Source: an uncultured Clostridia bacterium (GTDB lineage Bacteria > Bacillota_A > Clostridia > Christensenellales > CAG-138). Taken from it: a DNA stretch of 48,467 nucleotides. Position 1 is the first letter of the stretch; every line of letters begins with the position of its first letter. This document shows, piece by piece, positions 33,981 through 40,794 of this stretch. Made by a program: the position numbers and the translations under genes. The stretch covers positions 1 through 48,467 of the forward strand of contig CAMORL010000001.1 of assembly GCA_946623765.1 (NCBI GenBank), written 5' to 3'. A model generated the notes under the pieces. That model was given only the letters and a program-made list of their open reading frames with translations, made no database searches and was not told where the DNA came from.

Positions 33981-34508
33981 ATGCAGCACATCATTCTGAA
34001 CGGACGCAACGGCGTCGGCAAATCCACATTGATCCGTGCGCTTCTTGAAGCGATTCCTTTGCCGGTTTACGGCGTCATTACAAAAAAAGAAACCGACGGG
34101 GACGGAACCTCATCGGTTTATATTCATACGTACGGAGCAAAGAGAAGCTATACGCCGGAAAACCGGATCGGTTTATGCGGGTCCGAAAGCCATACCGCGT
34201 TCCCCGATGCATTCGATCGGTTTGCCGATTCGATGGTATTTCCGGACGACGGCGTGATCGTGTTCGACGAGCTCGGCTTTATGGAAACCGATGCGCTCCG
34301 GTTCACCGAAAGCGTTCTTCATACGCTCGATTCCGCGCCGCTGGTGATCGCGGCGGTCCGCGATAAGCAGACGCCCTTTCTGGACGCTGTCCGCTCGCAT
34401 CCGCGCGCCGATGTTTATCCGATAAACGAAGAGAACAGAGACTCCCTCAGAGAATCGCTTCTGGGTATGCTTCGGTCCCTGTTCCCGGACGGTTTCGATC
34501 GCGGCTGA
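33981..34508 (+). CDS. THEP1-type nucleoside-triphosphatase
   Basis: A 175-residue P-loop protein of the NTPase_1/THEP1 family. The Walker A NGRNGVGKSTLIRAL is at the N-terminus and the Walker B VIVFDELGFMETDALRF is near residue 93. GAAAGGAAA precedes the ATG. The biological substrate of this family is unclear. It converges on the TtcA-like gene with a one-base gap and no terminator between them. Confidence 0.85.
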   Translation: MQHIILNGRNGVGKSTLIRALLEAIPLPVYGVITKKETDGDGTSSVYIHTYGAKRSYTPENRIGLCGSESHTAFPDAFDRFADSMVFPDDGVIVFDELGFMETDALRFTESVLHTLDSAPLVIAAVRDKQTPFLDAVRSHPRADVYPINEENRDSLRESLLGMLRSLFPDGFDRG

Positions 34509-34509
34509 C

Positions 34510-35271
34510 TCATTCGTCTTCCGGGTTGCCGTCTTCTCCCATCGACCGCTTCAGCCGCATCCGGTCCCAAAGCCCGTATTTTTCCGTATTGGTGATCGCG
34601 TGCATCATCTTCACATCGGCGTCCGGTACAATCGTGCAGAGATACTTGATCAGATCCTTTGCTTCCTCGCGTTTGGTTTTCCCCGCGATGTCGCAGTTCG
34701 GCGGAAGAATCGGAAGCTCCAGTTGTTTTGCAACGGAAAGACAGTATTTTTCCGGGACATAGATCATCGGGCGGATCACCGTAATGTCCTTTCTGGAAAG
34801 ATATGTGATCGGCGCGAATGTGTTCATCCGTCCTTCATACAGCATCGACATCAGAAACGTTTCCAGTACGTCTTCGCGATTGTGTCCCAGCGCAACCTTG
34901 TTGCACCCGCGTTCCTTTGCCGCCGTATTCAACGCGCCTCGGCGCAGCTTTGCACAGAGCGCGCACGGAGAACGCTCCGCGCGGTATTCAAAAACCACCT
35001 TGCCGATCTCGGTCGGGATGACTTCAAAATCGATCCCGATACGCTCCGCATATTCCCTGATCGGCGCCGTGTTCTGATATTTCAGTCCGAGGTCAAGCAT
35101 AATCGCGATCACATCGAATTTCGTGTATGAGAATCGCTGATACAGTTTCATCGCCTGCATCATAAGAAGGGAGTCTTTTCCGCCGGAAACGCCGATGCAG
35201 ATCTTGTCCCCGTCTTCGATCATGTGAAATTTCTCATCCGCTCTTCGGATGCTGCCCAAAATCCGTTTCAT
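34510..35271 (-). CDS. ttcA: TtcA family tRNA thiolation protein
   Basis: Predicted to activate a cytidine in tRNA by adenylation for 2-thiolation. The 253 residues have the PP-loop SGGKDS (29-34), the LGHNREDVLETFL motif, and three cysteines positioned as in TtcA: Cys103 and Cys106 (CALC) and Cys193 (PNC). These would hold an iron-sulfur cluster. Firmicutes TtcA-like proteins may act on other substrates, so the symbol is by similarity. The ATG has only a weak ribosome site. Confidence 0.85.
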   Translation of the reverse strand: MKRILGSIRRADEKFHMIEDGDKICIGVSGGKDSLLMMQAMKLYQRFSYTKFDVIAIMLDLGLKYQNTAPIREYAERIGIDFEVIPTEIGKVVFEYRAERSPCALCAKLRRGALNTAAKERGCNKVALGHNREDVLETFLMSMLYEGRMNTFAPITYLSRKDITVIRPMIYVPEKYCLSVAKQLELPILPPNCDIAGKTKREEAKDLIKYLCTIVPDADVKMMHAITNTEKYGLWDRMRLKRSMGEDGNPEDE

Positions 35272-35293
35272 TTCATTTTACCTCTGTTACAAG

Positions 35294-35322
35294 ATTATAT
35301 GCATTTCGAATCCTGTTGTAAA
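35294..35322 (-). promoter_or_regulatory. SigA-type promoter of the TtcA-like gene
   Basis: On the minus strand, TTTACA (35322-35317), a 17-bp spacer, and TATAAT (35299-35294). Confidence 0.85.
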
Positions 35323-35349
35323 GAGTCGATCATGTGTTATAAATGTAAA

Positions 35350-35368
35350 GTAAGAATAAAATTCTTAC
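35350..35368. promoter_or_regulatory. operator-like inverted repeat between ttcA and mntP
   Basis: GTAAGAAT-AAA-ATTCTTAC is a perfect 8-bp inverted repeat around a 3-bp centre. It lies seven bases upstream of the mntP -35 box and between the two divergent promoters. It does not match the MntR consensus I know. It has no T tract, so a terminator is unlikely. Confidence 0.5.
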
Positions 35369-35375
35369 GGAATGA

Positions 35376-35404
35376 TTGCGATTCCATCCATTCTTTGGTA
35401 TACT
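35376..35404 (+). promoter_or_regulatory. SigA-type promoter of mntP
   Basis: TTGCGA (35376-35381), a 17-bp spacer, then TATACT (35399-35404). GGGAGG precedes the ATG at 35430, leaving a leader of about 20 nt, too short for a yybP-ykoY riboswitch. Confidence 0.82.
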
Positions 35405-35429
35405 GTATCGGTTGACTGGGAGGCAAATA

Positions 35430-36071
35430 ATGACCTTTACGGATATTCTGATAATCGGCGTCGGACTGTCGATGGACGCGTTTGCGGTTTCCATGTGCCA
35501 GGGCGTCTCCATGAAGAAACTGAATATTCGCCGCGCAATGCTGATCGCGCTGTTTTTCGGCGGATTTCAGGCATTGATGCCTCTGCTCGGGTTTTCGCTC
35601 GGATCCACCTTTGCTTCTGCAATTACCGTCGGTCCCTGGATCGCGTGCGCACTTCTTCTGATTATCGGCGGAAAGATGCTGTACGACGGTATCCGTGACA
35701 AGGACGACGAGCCGTCTGATTTCGGAACGATCGGTCGCCTGCTGATTCTTGCGGTTGCAACAAGCATCGACGCGTTTGCCGTCGGCGTTTCCTTCTCCAT
35801 GCAGGAAGACATTGTGTGGTTTTACGGCGGGATCAGCATCTTCCTTGCTGTCCTTACGATCGGACTCACAACATTCGTTCTTTCGCTGTGCGGCGTATGG
35901 ATCGGAAACCGGTTCGGACTCCGCTATCATCGCACCGCAACGATTTTCGGAGGCATTGTTCTGATTTTGATCGGAATCAAGATTCTGCTCGAATCGCTGC
36001 ATTTGCTTCCGGACTTTTTGCGCTGTGACGCCGTATCGCAGGCGGTTGAACTGCATACCCTTTGGTTATGA
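35430..36071 (+). CDS. mntP: manganese efflux pump MntP
   Basis: Exports Mn2+ from the cytoplasm. The 213 residues have six membrane helices and the duplicated family motif with conserved Asp: GLSMDAFAVSMCQG near residue 15 and ATSIDAFAVGVSF near residue 117. The start at 35430 lies after the promoter; an upstream extension to 35376 does not. Its stop overlaps the next start (ATGA). Confidence 0.93.
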   Translation: MTFTDILIIGVGLSMDAFAVSMCQGVSMKKLNIRRAMLIALFFGGFQALMPLLGFSLGSTFASAITVGPWIACALLLIIGGKMLYDGIRDKDDEPSDFGTIGRLLILAVATSIDAFAVGVSFSMQEDIVWFYGGISIFLAVLTIGLTTFVLSLCGVWIGNRFGLRYHRTATIFGGIVLILIGIKILLESLHLLPDFLRCDAVSQAVELHTLWL

Positions 36072-37120
36072 AGCGTTTTTTTGAAAGCAGTCTGGTTCCG
36101 CTGATTGCATTGATCACGATCGCCGTTTGCATTCTCGGACTTTTCGGATACGTGTTTTTCGCGTCAAACAGAGTCGCCGCTTCGGCGGAATCTATCCCGC
36201 AGTTCGACACAACCGGCAATACTGCTGCCCCGCTGCGTACCGCTGTCCCGGAAACGCCCGCTCCCGCTGCGACGATCGCTCCCGTTCCTGCCGCCGATAG
36301 CAGCGGTGACGCGGTGTCTGCGCCGTTCTGGGCAGAAGGCAGCCTCTTCCGCGGCGATGAATACCGCAGCCCGACACTATGCGTCCGGTATTCGGTTCAT
36401 ACCGATACCAAGAGTTTCAGCCTGCGCGCGGTGTATTACGTTGCAGACATCTATGTTTCCGATGTGACGATGATACGCACCGCGTCCGTATATGAAGATT
36501 TTGCAAAGGGCGGTCACGCAAAGGTCAGGCGAATGGCGGATAAGGCGAACGCGCTGGTTGCGATCTCCGGCGATTACTGCGGATGTCATTCGAACACGCT
36601 GATCATTCGCAATGGAATTGCGTACCGCAAGAAAATCGGCGGAAACGACATTTGCCTGCTGCTGCGCAGCGGCGAAATGGAAACGATCCCTCGCAGCAAA
36701 GCCAATCTCAATGAAATTCTTGCAAAAGACCCCTGGCAGGCATGGGAATTCGGTCCGGGACTTCTGGAAAGCGACGGATCTCCGCGCAAAGCCCTAAGCA
36801 GTTATGCGCTGAACGCAAAGAATCCGAGAAGCTGCATCGGGTATTTTGAACCCGGTCATTACTGCTTTGTCGTCGTAGACGGCAGACAAAAGAGCTCGCG
36901 CGGGGTGACGCTGGTCGAACTTGCGAAGCTGATGCATTCGCTCGGATGCAAGCAGGCGTTCAACCTGGACGGCGGCGCGTCTGCACACTTTTACTGGAAG
37001 GACCGCATCAGCAACAAGCCGAGCGGCGGCGGGCGTGAAATCTCTGACATTATTTACGTAGCAAAAGAATCCTATCCCGCATCGGGAATCTTTTGCGGAA
37101 AGGCCGGATATTCCGAATGA
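36068..37120 (+). CDS. membrane-anchored phosphodiester glycosidase (NAGPA) family protein, first copy
   Basis: A 350-residue protein with an N-terminal membrane helix (about 9-32), an Ala/Pro-rich linker (about 45-78), and a phosphodiester-glycosidase domain. Family motifs are ALVAISGDYCGCHSNTLIIRNG, GPGLLESDG, NPRSCIGYFEPGHYCFVVVDGR (in parts) and the C-terminal FNLDGGASAHFYW. It is extracytoplasmic by inference. The natural substrate of bacterial members is mostly unknown. The start has no ribosome site and uses ATGA overlap with mntP, so it is probably translated by coupling. Confidence 0.85.
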   Translation: MKRFFESSLVPLIALITIAVCILGLFGYVFFASNRVAASAESIPQFDTTGNTAAPLRTAVPETPAPAATIAPVPAADSSGDAVSAPFWAEGSLFRGDEYRSPTLCVRYSVHTDTKSFSLRAVYYVADIYVSDVTMIRTASVYEDFAKGGHAKVRRMADKANALVAISGDYCGCHSNTLIIRNGIAYRKKIGGNDICLLLRSGEMETIPRSKANLNEILAKDPWQAWEFGPGLLESDGSPRKALSSYALNAKNPRSCIGYFEPGHYCFVVVDGRQKSSRGVTLVELAKLMHSLGCKQAFNLDGGASAHFYWKDRISNKPSGGGREISDIIYVAKESYPASGIFCGKAGYSE

Positions 37121-38163
37121 AACGTTTGTTTAAGATAGCTCTGATTCTTACGATGGCGGCAATCTTCTGCTGCTGCGGCGAACTGTTTTCGCCGAAGACG
37201 ACCGAACGTGTTCCTGAAGCAGAGACGACAGAACCTGTTTCGACGGTTGAAGAGGACGAACTGACTTTGATTACACCGGTTCCGACAGATACACCCGAAC
37301 CGCCCACGCCGACGCCCGAACCTACTCCGACGCCCACCCCCTCCCCCACGCCGACGCCGGAACCGACGCCCGAACCGGCAGGGCTGATCGGATGGACACA
37401 AGGCGGCTTTGTTCCGCGGGAAGAGCAAACACGGACCGAAACAGAATATATCGGCGAAAACCTGCACTTTACCGTAACTCGCGTTTTCGACGATACGTCC
37501 TTTAAGTCCGAAGTCACCTACTATGTGACCGATATCTATCTGCGCAACATCAAATGTCTCCGCACCGCGGCAGCAAAGAGTTTCAAATCCGGCGTGCGCG
37601 ACAACGTCGATGCGATCGCAAAGCGTGCAAACGCGCTGCTGGCAATCTCCGGCGATATGTTCAACGCACACAAACACAGACTCGTAATCCGCAACGGCGA
37701 GGTGTTTGATACGAAGCTCTACAGCAACTGGGAAGTCTGTTTCCTGTATCTGGACGGCACGATGGAAACGCTGAGCGCAGACGAATACCGGATGGCAACG
37801 CTGCGCGACGACATCTGGCAGGGATGGCAGTTCGGTCCTTCGCTGCTCGATCAAGAAGGTCACGCTATCTCCGTTTTCTCGAATGCGCAGATCCGTCCGC
37901 AGAACCCGCGATCCGCTATCGGCTATTATGAACCCGGTCATTACTGCTTCGTAACCGTAGACGGACGGCAGAAAGGCCATTCCATGGGTTTGGAGCTTGC
38001 CGAGCTTTCGCGGCTGATGGAGCAGCTCGGCTGCAAACTCGCGTTCAATCTCGACGGCGGACAATCCGCTTCGCTGTTCTGGAACGATCAGATTTACAGC
38101 AAGCCCTGCAACGGAGGGCGCGACATGGCGGACATCGTTTATCTGATTGACGCGGACGAATAA
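37117..38163 (+). CDS. phosphodiester glycosidase (NAGPA) family protein, second copy
   Basis: A 348-residue paralog of the preceding gene with the same core: ALLAISGDMFNAHKHRLVIRNG (in parts), GPSLLDQEG, NPRSAIGYYEPGHYCFVTVDGR (in parts) and FNLDGGQSASLFW. An N-terminal hydrophobic segment with a Cys triplet (IFCCCGE) may be a signal anchor or an atypical lipobox. A Thr-Pro/Glu-Pro repeat linker spans about residues 55-92. ATGA overlap with the first copy. The pair probably arose by tandem duplication. Confidence 0.85.
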   Translation: MKRLFKIALILTMAAIFCCCGELFSPKTTERVPEAETTEPVSTVEEDELTLITPVPTDTPEPPTPTPEPTPTPTPSPTPTPEPTPEPAGLIGWTQGGFVPREEQTRTETEYIGENLHFTVTRVFDDTSFKSEVTYYVTDIYLRNIKCLRTAAAKSFKSGVRDNVDAIAKRANALLAISGDMFNAHKHRLVIRNGEVFDTKLYSNWEVCFLYLDGTMETLSADEYRMATLRDDIWQGWQFGPSLLDQEGHAISVFSNAQIRPQNPRSAIGYYEPGHYCFVTVDGRQKGHSMGLELAELSRLMEQLGCKLAFNLDGGQSASLFWNDQIYSKPCNGGRDMADIVYLIDADE

Positions 38164-38182
38164 ACCCGTTCACCTGACCATA

Positions 38183-38220
38183 AAAAAGCGGCGGTATCTG
38201 TCAAAGATACTGCCGCTTTT
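38183..38220. terminator. bidirectional terminator
   Basis: A long stem, AAAAGCGGCGGTATCT / AGATACTGCCGCTTTT, with one G-U pair, a loop GTCAA, and T runs on both strands. It separates the glycosidase operon from the convergent acetyltransferase genes. Confidence 0.9.
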
Positions 38221-38684
38221 TACAGCTGCATTTCCATATATCTTCGATATGTCTGAAAGCCCGCCGCTTCATAGAAGGCAAGCGCATCGCGGTTGAATTC
38301 CCACATATTGAGCTCGATGCGATCAAAGCCGCTTTTTCTTGCAATTTCTTTTATGCCGTCAATCAGCTCCGTCGCGACTCCCGTTCTGCGGTATGCTTCA
38401 TCGACGCAGAATTCGTCAATGTCCAGAAAATTCCGTTCAAACATAAACGGGTTTTCTGCTCGTACGATATGATGCAGAACGGCGAAACCGACGATCACAC
38501 CGTTTCGTTCGGCAATGACGATGCTCTGTTCCGGATCGTCCCATATGGTATGGATATGATCGGCAAGCGCTTTTGAAAAGCCGGGCTTAAACGTTTCCGG
38601 TCTTCCTTTGACATGCAGATCATTCACCTGCTTTCTGAGCTCGTTCACACGCTCAAGCTCTTCTTCTCTTGCATAACGAACCAT
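38220..38684 (-). CDS. GNAT family N-acetyltransferase
   Basis: A 154-residue GNAT domain. The acetyl-CoA binding motif A is FCVDEAYRRTGVATELIDGI, and the C-terminal LNMWEFNRDALAFYEAAGF is typical. The substrate cannot be told. It lies 11 bases after a second GNAT gene. Confidence 0.88.
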   Translation of the reverse strand: MVRYAREEELERVNELRKQVNDLHVKGRPETFKPGFSKALADHIHTIWDDPEQSIVIAERNGVIVGFAVLHHIVRAENPFMFERNFLDIDEFCVDEAYRRTGVATELIDGIKEIARKSGFDRIELNMWEFNRDALAFYEAAGFQTYRRYMEMQL

Positions 38685-38695
38685 TCTCCCTCCTG

Positions 38696-39097
38696 TCAGG
38701 TACGCATAAACCCGCAGCAGCCAAGTTCCGAAAACGAACGAAACCCCTGCGCTTTGTAAAACGCCTTCGTTTCCGTCGTATCGTCGGTTGCTAGCTCGAT
38801 CTGCCGTACAGATCGATAACGGTCAAGAATTGCCTGTACAAGCGCTGTACCGATGCCTCTGCGCTGATATACCGGACAGACGAGAATGTCCTGAATAAAA
38901 ACGATCGTCTCCCCGTCGCCGACTGCGCGAAGAATGCCGACCAAATTTTCCCCGTCATACGCAGCAAGAACGATCAGCGATCTTGCAAAGCCCCGTTCGA
39001 GGGCAGAAAGGTTATCGGTATACGCCGTCCATCCAACGGAGCTGTAAAGAGAAGCGATTTCTTCTCTGTGAAACTGTTTGTATTCCCGAATCTGCAT
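38696..39097 (-). CDS. GNAT family N-acetyltransferase
   Basis: A 133-residue GNAT domain that opens MQIREYKQFHREEIASLY, with motif A ILVCPVYQRRGIGTALVQAIL (in parts) and FYKAQGF near the C-terminus. The start at 39097 has AAGAGAGAG upstream; a longer in-frame reading to 39163 would run into the hairpin downstream of the tRNA genes. Not closely related to its neighbour. Confidence 0.85.
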   Translation of the reverse strand: MQIREYKQFHREEIASLYSSVGWTAYTDNLSALERGFARSLIVLAAYDGENLVGILRAVGDGETIVFIQDILVCPVYQRRGIGTALVQAILDRYRSVRQIELATDDTTETKAFYKAQGFRSFSELGCCGFMRT

Positions 39098-39142
39098 CGG
39101 CTCTCTCTTTACAAAGCGGTTGTTGACAATTCTTGATAGTAA

Positions 39143-39172
39143 AAGAGTCATGCTGTTTTGCATGACTCTTTA
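39143..39172 (-). terminator. hairpin after the tRNA pair
   Basis: A 12-bp perfect stem, AAAGAGTCATGC (39143-39154) / GCATGACTCTTT (39161-39172), is directly downstream of tRNA-Pro on the minus strand and ends in TTTT. Confidence 0.65.
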
Positions 39173-39174
39173 TT

Positions 39175-39251
39175 GGTCGAGGCGACTGGATTTGAACCAG
39201 CGGCCTTTTGGTCCCGAACCAAACGCGCTACCAAACTGCGCTACGCCTCGA
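39175..39251 (-). tRNA. tRNA-Pro (anticodon CGG)
   Basis: A full cloverleaf of 77 nt. The acceptor arms are CGAGGCG and CGCCTCG with discriminator A and an encoded CCA. The D arm is GCGC...GCGC, the anticodon loop is TTCGGGA with CGG at 34-36, and the T arm is GCTGG-TTCAAAT-CCAGT. Confidence 0.95.
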
Positions 39252-39255
39252 CATT

Positions 39256-39331
39256 GGAGCCAAAGAGGGGATTCGGACCCCTGACCTACGCATTACGAGT
39301 GCGTCGCTCTACCGACTGAGCTACTTTGGCG
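39256..39331 (-). tRNA. tRNA-Thr (anticodon CGT)
   Basis: A full cloverleaf of 76 nt. The acceptor arms are GCCAAAG and CTTTGGC with discriminator T and an encoded CCA. The anticodon loop is CTCGTAA with CGT at 34-36, and the T arm is AGGGG-TCCGAAT-CCCCT. It is five bases upstream of tRNA-Pro in the same transcript. Confidence 0.95.
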
Positions 39332-39342
39332 GACCTTTTCTA

Positions 39343-39370
39343 TTATAACGCAGAATCGTAACTTGTCAAG
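39343..39370 (-). promoter_or_regulatory. SigA-type promoter of the tRNA pair
   Basis: On the minus strand, TTGACA (39370-39365), a 16-bp spacer, and TATAAT (39348-39343), 12 bases before tRNA-Thr. Confidence 0.88.
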
Positions 39371-39428
39371 CGTTTTTTCTGCATTTTTCCATATATCATT
39401 TTTCGAGATCTCGTTACGGACTTTTTTC

Positions 39429-39457
39429 GTGACAATTCCTCCCGCTTGTGATAGGAT
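39429..39457 (+). promoter_or_regulatory. promoter of the lipoprotein gene
   Basis: GTGACA (39429-39434), a 17-bp spacer, then TAGGAT (39452-39457) with an extended TG element. A perfect palindrome, CGAGATCTCG, lies at 39405-39414, about 15 bp upstream, and could be an operator. Confidence 0.5.
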
Positions 39458-39488
39458 AAAGTATCATCATTCGGAAAGAAGGCATTTT

Positions 39489-40238
39489 GTGAAACAACAG
39501 TTTCGCCGTATTTCGGCACTATTGCTCGTCATTCTGCTGCTGTCGGCATGCTCCGGTTCTGAAACCGGAATCAGAAAAACAGAACAATCAAAGATGTGGT
39601 CTCTCGGCGACCGGTATCCATCGAATTACAGTTCGCTGCATTACTACGCATCCTATCTTGTGAACGGCGAGCTCTTCTATCTGAAAGCATCGCGCAATAT
39701 GAAAGAGACCGGCTTATCCAAAAATGTTATCGACTATAAAACCGTCGACGGTATCGTATACGCGCTTTGCGAAAGCAATCCGAAGGGCGACGGCAATAAT
39801 GCATCGTACCGGTACTATGAATGCTATACCGGTCGGTATCAGTATGTTATCGGAAATGAAGACAGCGGATTTGATGTCGGGCGTGTTCTTTCCCTGGATG
39901 ATGCGATCGCGCTGATCTCCGATCCGTCTTCCCCGAAAGGACGCGTGAAGCTTGCTGAAGAGGAATGGAATGCGCTGTACCGGCTCGAAGGCTGCAATCT
40001 TGAGATTTTAGTCCGCGCAAACGATAAGGGTGCCCTTGCAAAATCGCTGTCCTCAAAGTTTGAAGCGCATACCGAAAACGGTGAAACCTACTATACTTCC
40101 GCCGCGGAAAAGGATATCGTCTATACAGATGGAACACACTCCGTACGGATCCGGCAAACGGACCGAGCAGGCTTTTCATCTGCAGATTACCACACGTTAT
40201 CCGAATGCAAGGCGATTCTTGCGCTGCTCGGATCATAA
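39489..40238 (+). CDS. lipoprotein of unknown function
   Basis: A 249-residue secreted lipoprotein. The signal peptide KQQFRRISALLLVILLLSAC (20 residues) ends in the lipobox LLSAC. The mature part is a soluble domain rich in Tyr and charged residues, and I recognise no family. The start is GTG at 39489 with AGAAGG upstream; in-frame codons before it (to 39363) lie across the promoter. Confidence 0.8.
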   Translation: MKQQFRRISALLLVILLLSACSGSETGIRKTEQSKMWSLGDRYPSNYSSLHYYASYLVNGELFYLKASRNMKETGLSKNVIDYKTVDGIVYALCESNPKGDGNNASYRYYECYTGRYQYVIGNEDSGFDVGRVLSLDDAIALISDPSSPKGRVKLAEEEWNALYRLEGCNLEILVRANDKGALAKSLSSKFEAHTENGETYYTSAAEKDIVYTDGTHSVRIRQTDRAGFSSADYHTLSECKAILALLGS

Positions 40239-40261
40239 GCGTACCAATCCGAATCACCGAC

Positions 40262-40291
40262 ACGGAGGCATCGATTGCCTCCGTTCTTTTT
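40262..40291 (+). terminator. terminator of the lipoprotein gene
   Basis: A 9-bp stem, ACGGAGGCA (40262-40270) / TGCCTCCGT (40276-40284), is followed by TCTTTTT. Confidence 0.9.
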
Positions 40292-40381
40292 ATCTGAGAT
40301 CCTTTCGATCATAATACGAAAATCGTCAAAATATCGGTGTGTCGATAATCTATCACTCCATTATCTTGATAACGTACATTG

Positions 40382-40475
40382 TTCATAAATTACCCCATTA
40401 TACTTTACACCTTGTTCATAATTTGTTCAAGTCTTATTCATACTTTTATCGCTGTTTTTTGGCGTTTCCTTCATA
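40382..40475 (+). repeat. phased hexamer direct repeats (TTCATA type) in 11-bp register
   Basis: TTCATA occurs at 40382, 40415, 40437 and 40470, TTCAAG at 40426 and TTTACA at 40404. All starts differ by multiples of 11 bp, so all lie on one face of the helix. Two of the copies belong to the longer repeat TTGTTCATAA. The region is much more AT-rich than its surroundings and ends 14 bp before a -35 box. Direct repeats with 11-bp period are the usual binding mode of OmpR/PhoB-family response regulators (family knowledge). Confidence 0.65.
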
Positions 40476-40489
40476 TTTTTCAGACAATT

Positions 40490-40518
40490 TTGACATAATT
40501 CTCCTTTATACTCTAAAT
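40490..40518 (+). promoter_or_regulatory. promoter of the 36-codon gene
   Basis: A perfect TTGACA (40490-40495), a 17-bp spacer, then CTAAAT (40513-40518). The weak -10 box next to phased upstream repeats suggests an activated promoter. Confidence 0.65.
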
Positions 40519-40543
40519 CAGATACAAGAAAGGAGATTTTGTG

Positions 40544-40654
40544 ATGAACAACCATGAATTGAAGAAATTGTATCGCCGGATCGAGCGCGTTTCCCACCTG
40601 CGTTCCCATGTCTTCTACCGGAAGTTCACTGCACTCTTTTGCAGCTTATTTTGA
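40544..40654 (+). CDS. small basic protein, 36 residues, unknown
   Basis: A short frame with a strong site AAAGGAG eight bases before the ATG (or five before an adjacent GTG at 40541) and a promoter about 26 bases further up. The product starts MNNHELKKLYRRIERVSH and ends FTALFCSLF. It is strongly basic, with four His and one Cys, and has a short hydrophobic C-terminus. I do not recognise it. A short peptide, a leader peptide or a small-RNA locus are all possible. No clear terminator follows on this strand; the hairpin at 40750-40767 could serve weakly. Confidence 0.5.
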   Translation: MNNHELKKLYRRIERVSHLRSHVFYRKFTALFCSLF

Positions 40655-40738
40655 TCGGCTGTTCTGATCTTTCAGCGCGGTGTCCCTGTCATCCTGCAAA
40701 ATCAGTCCATTCTGCACGGATATCGTTTTGTTAACTGC
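40655..40738. other. intergenic remainder without recognised feature
   Basis: The 40239-40794 interval between the lipoprotein and the metallophosphatase holds a terminator, the phased repeats, a promoter and the small frame. In this last part, before the minus-strand terminator, I see no further signal. Confidence 0.4.
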
Positions 40739-40740
40739 AT

Positions 40741-40767
40741 AAAAAAAGAGGAGCGGTTTTCCGCTCC
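40741..40767 (-). terminator. terminator of the metallophosphatase gene
   Basis: Stem GGAGCGG (40750-40756) / CCGCTCC (40761-40767), with a run of seven T on the minus strand. Confidence 0.9.
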
Positions 40768-40794
40768 TTATTGCTGTTTATAAATACGTATATC

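Noticed and set aside
35272..35430. Possible yybP-ykoY manganese riboswitch before mntP
   Set aside because: The predicted mntP leader is only about 20 nt, and I see no riboswitch-like fold upstream.
37290..37380. Repeat-rich stretch that might be a tandem repeat or array
   Set aside because: It encodes the Thr-Pro/Glu-Pro linker of the second glycosidase and stays in frame, so it is a protein linker.
40339..40557. 72-codon plus frame in the AT-rich intergenic region
   Set aside because: It has no ribosome site, runs through the phased repeats and promoter, and is low complexity. The 36-codon frame at 40544 is better supported.
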